NCBI GenBank assembly: GCA_004347955.1
Contig: QNVH01000003.1
Span: forward strand, 1-5,635
Source: Thermoproteota archaeon
Lineage (GTDB): Archaea > Thermoproteota > Methanomethylicia > Methanomethylicales > Methanomethylicaceae
Reading direction: 5' to 3'
DNA: 5,635 nt
In this document: piece by piece, positions 5,313 through 5,635 of the stretch
Numbering within the stretch: the first letter of the stretch is position 1
Layout of the letters: each line of letters starts with the position of its first letter
Position numbers and translations under genes: made by a program
Notes under the pieces: model-generated
Database searches by the model: none
The model's input: only the letters and a program-made list of their open reading frames with translations
What the model was told of the DNA's origin: nothing

Positions 5313-5412
5313 GTTAATTTTAAAAACTACATAAGCTAGGCCTGATTTTTATTATCATAAAATTCATAAGATGGTGATTTTAAAATCTAGTTGATAACCG
5401 GGTTAATTTTAA
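5313..5412 (+). repeat. Two direct copies of GTTAATTTTAA in the AT-rich gap
   Basis: Identical 11-nt copies lie at 5313-5323 and 5402-5412. The second sits directly upstream of the BRE/TATA element of the following gene. The 5242-5461 gap is otherwise AT-rich with no ORF of note. The copies may be regulator sites or only low-complexity similarity. Confidence 0.35.
5376..5387. repeat. Perfect 12-bp palindrome GATTTTAAAATC
   Basis: This exact palindrome lies between the two GTTAATTTTAA copies, about 30 nt upstream of the promoter at 5415. A dimeric DNA-binding protein could use it, but AT-rich palindromes are common by chance. Confidence 0.3.
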
Positions 5413-5414
5413 CG

Positions 5415-5430
5415 AAACTATTTTTAATAC
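5415..5430 (+). promoter_or_regulatory. BRE/TATA promoter of the 3'-terminal gene
   Basis: AAACTATTTTTAATAC ends 31 nt before the ATG at 5462, predicting a start near 5452 and a leader of about 10 nt. It matches the dop promoter element at 14 of 16 positions, including the whole AAACTATTTT half, at almost the same distance from the gene start. Confidence 0.5.
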
Positions 5431-5461
5431 CACAATAGAAAAGATCTATCGGGTATTCCAA

Positions 5462-5635
5462 ATGCCTGAAAAAAGAGTATCTATTAAAATTGGAGACGTT
5501 GCAGGCAACACAGGTGTTTTCAACCCAGCTGACTTGTCTGCGCTAGGAGCAAAGGCTGGCGATGATGTGGAGCTCTACACGGCGACGAGAGCATGGACGG
5601 TGACTGCCAAGGTCGACGCCTCTGTTCCGTCAGGC
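5462..5635 (+). CDS. Double-psi beta-barrel-like protein, N-terminal part (3' end outside window)
   Basis: The 58 visible residues run from ATG 5462 to the window edge with no stop. After MPEKRVSIKIGDVAGNTGVF comes NPADLSALGAKAGDDVELYT (residues 21-40), then a strand (WTVTAKV) and a V-P-S-G turn. The pattern N/H-P-x-D-x-x-x-L-G-x-K-x-G-D-x-V-x-[LIV], a second strand, then V-x-x-G, is typical of double-psi beta-barrels. These include the molybdopterin-dinucleotide-binding domain of formate and formylmethanofuran dehydrogenases (such as FwdD) and the N-domains of Cdc48/VAT AAA+ unfoldases. The V-P-S-G end leans towards the molybdopterin-type or a stand-alone barrel; an unfoldase N-domain would be notable beside a tagging locus but cannot be shown from this fragment. 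Start supported by the upstream promoter; the ribosome-binding site is weak. Confidence 0.65.
   Translation, partial: MPEKRVSIKIGDVAGNTGVFNPADLSALGAKAGDDVELYTATRAWTVTAKVDASVPSG

Noticed and set aside
1..5635. CRISPR array, tRNA or rRNA genes
   Set aside because: No regularly spaced repeats and no tRNA cloverleaf or rRNA-like sequence were seen on either strand.

Overview
The window looks archaeal. Gene starts sit about 25-40 nt downstream of TATA-box-like elements, several with purine-rich BRE-like flanks. Leaders are absent or very short, intergenic regions end in T-rich tracts, and coding regions are rich in AGG/AGA and ATA codons, as in many thermophilic archaea. The lineage cannot be fixed from this sequence alone.

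Layout. (1) Positions 2-667: 3' end of a polytopic membrane protein resembling Nramp/SLC11 metal transporters. (2) 748-912: a 54-residue CxxC...CxxC zinc-ribbon-like protein, meeting tail-to-tail with (3) 909-1838 (minus): an extended-SDR NAD-dependent sugar epimerase/dehydratase whose YxxxK tyrosine is a histidine. (4) A 64-bp divergent promoter region. (5) 1903-3282: a 459-aa PafA-like (Pup ligase family) protein. (6) A 288-bp gap with T-rich terminator-like sequence and a short IS200/IS605-like end remnant. (7) 3571-5136: a 521-aa Dop-like (Pup deamidase/depupylase family) protein. (8) 5143-5241: a 32-residue protein, unlisted by ordinary length cut-offs, that starts 6 nt after the dop stop, has a near-perfect Shine-Dalgarno sequence and ends in Gly-Glu. 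(9) A 220-bp AT-rich gap with repeats, then (10) 5462-5635: the start of a gene with a double-psi beta-barrel-like domain.

The main result is that items 5, 7 and 8 together form a compact pupylation-type protein-tagging locus in what appears to be an archaeon. One enzyme lacks the Dop-loop (ligase-like), the other has it (deamidase/depupylase-like), and the small protein ends with the genetically encoded Glu that a PafA-type enzyme would activate and join to a target lysine. Because the tag already ends in Glu, the Dop-like enzyme would be needed for tag removal rather than for deamidation. The tag is half the length of actinobacterial Pup, basic in the middle, and has Pro-Pro-Gly-Glu instead of Gly-Gly-Glu/Gln, so it is a divergent tag if it is one. 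No proteasome subunit or clearly identified unfoldase is in the window. The functional assignments come from remembered family motifs, not from a database search.
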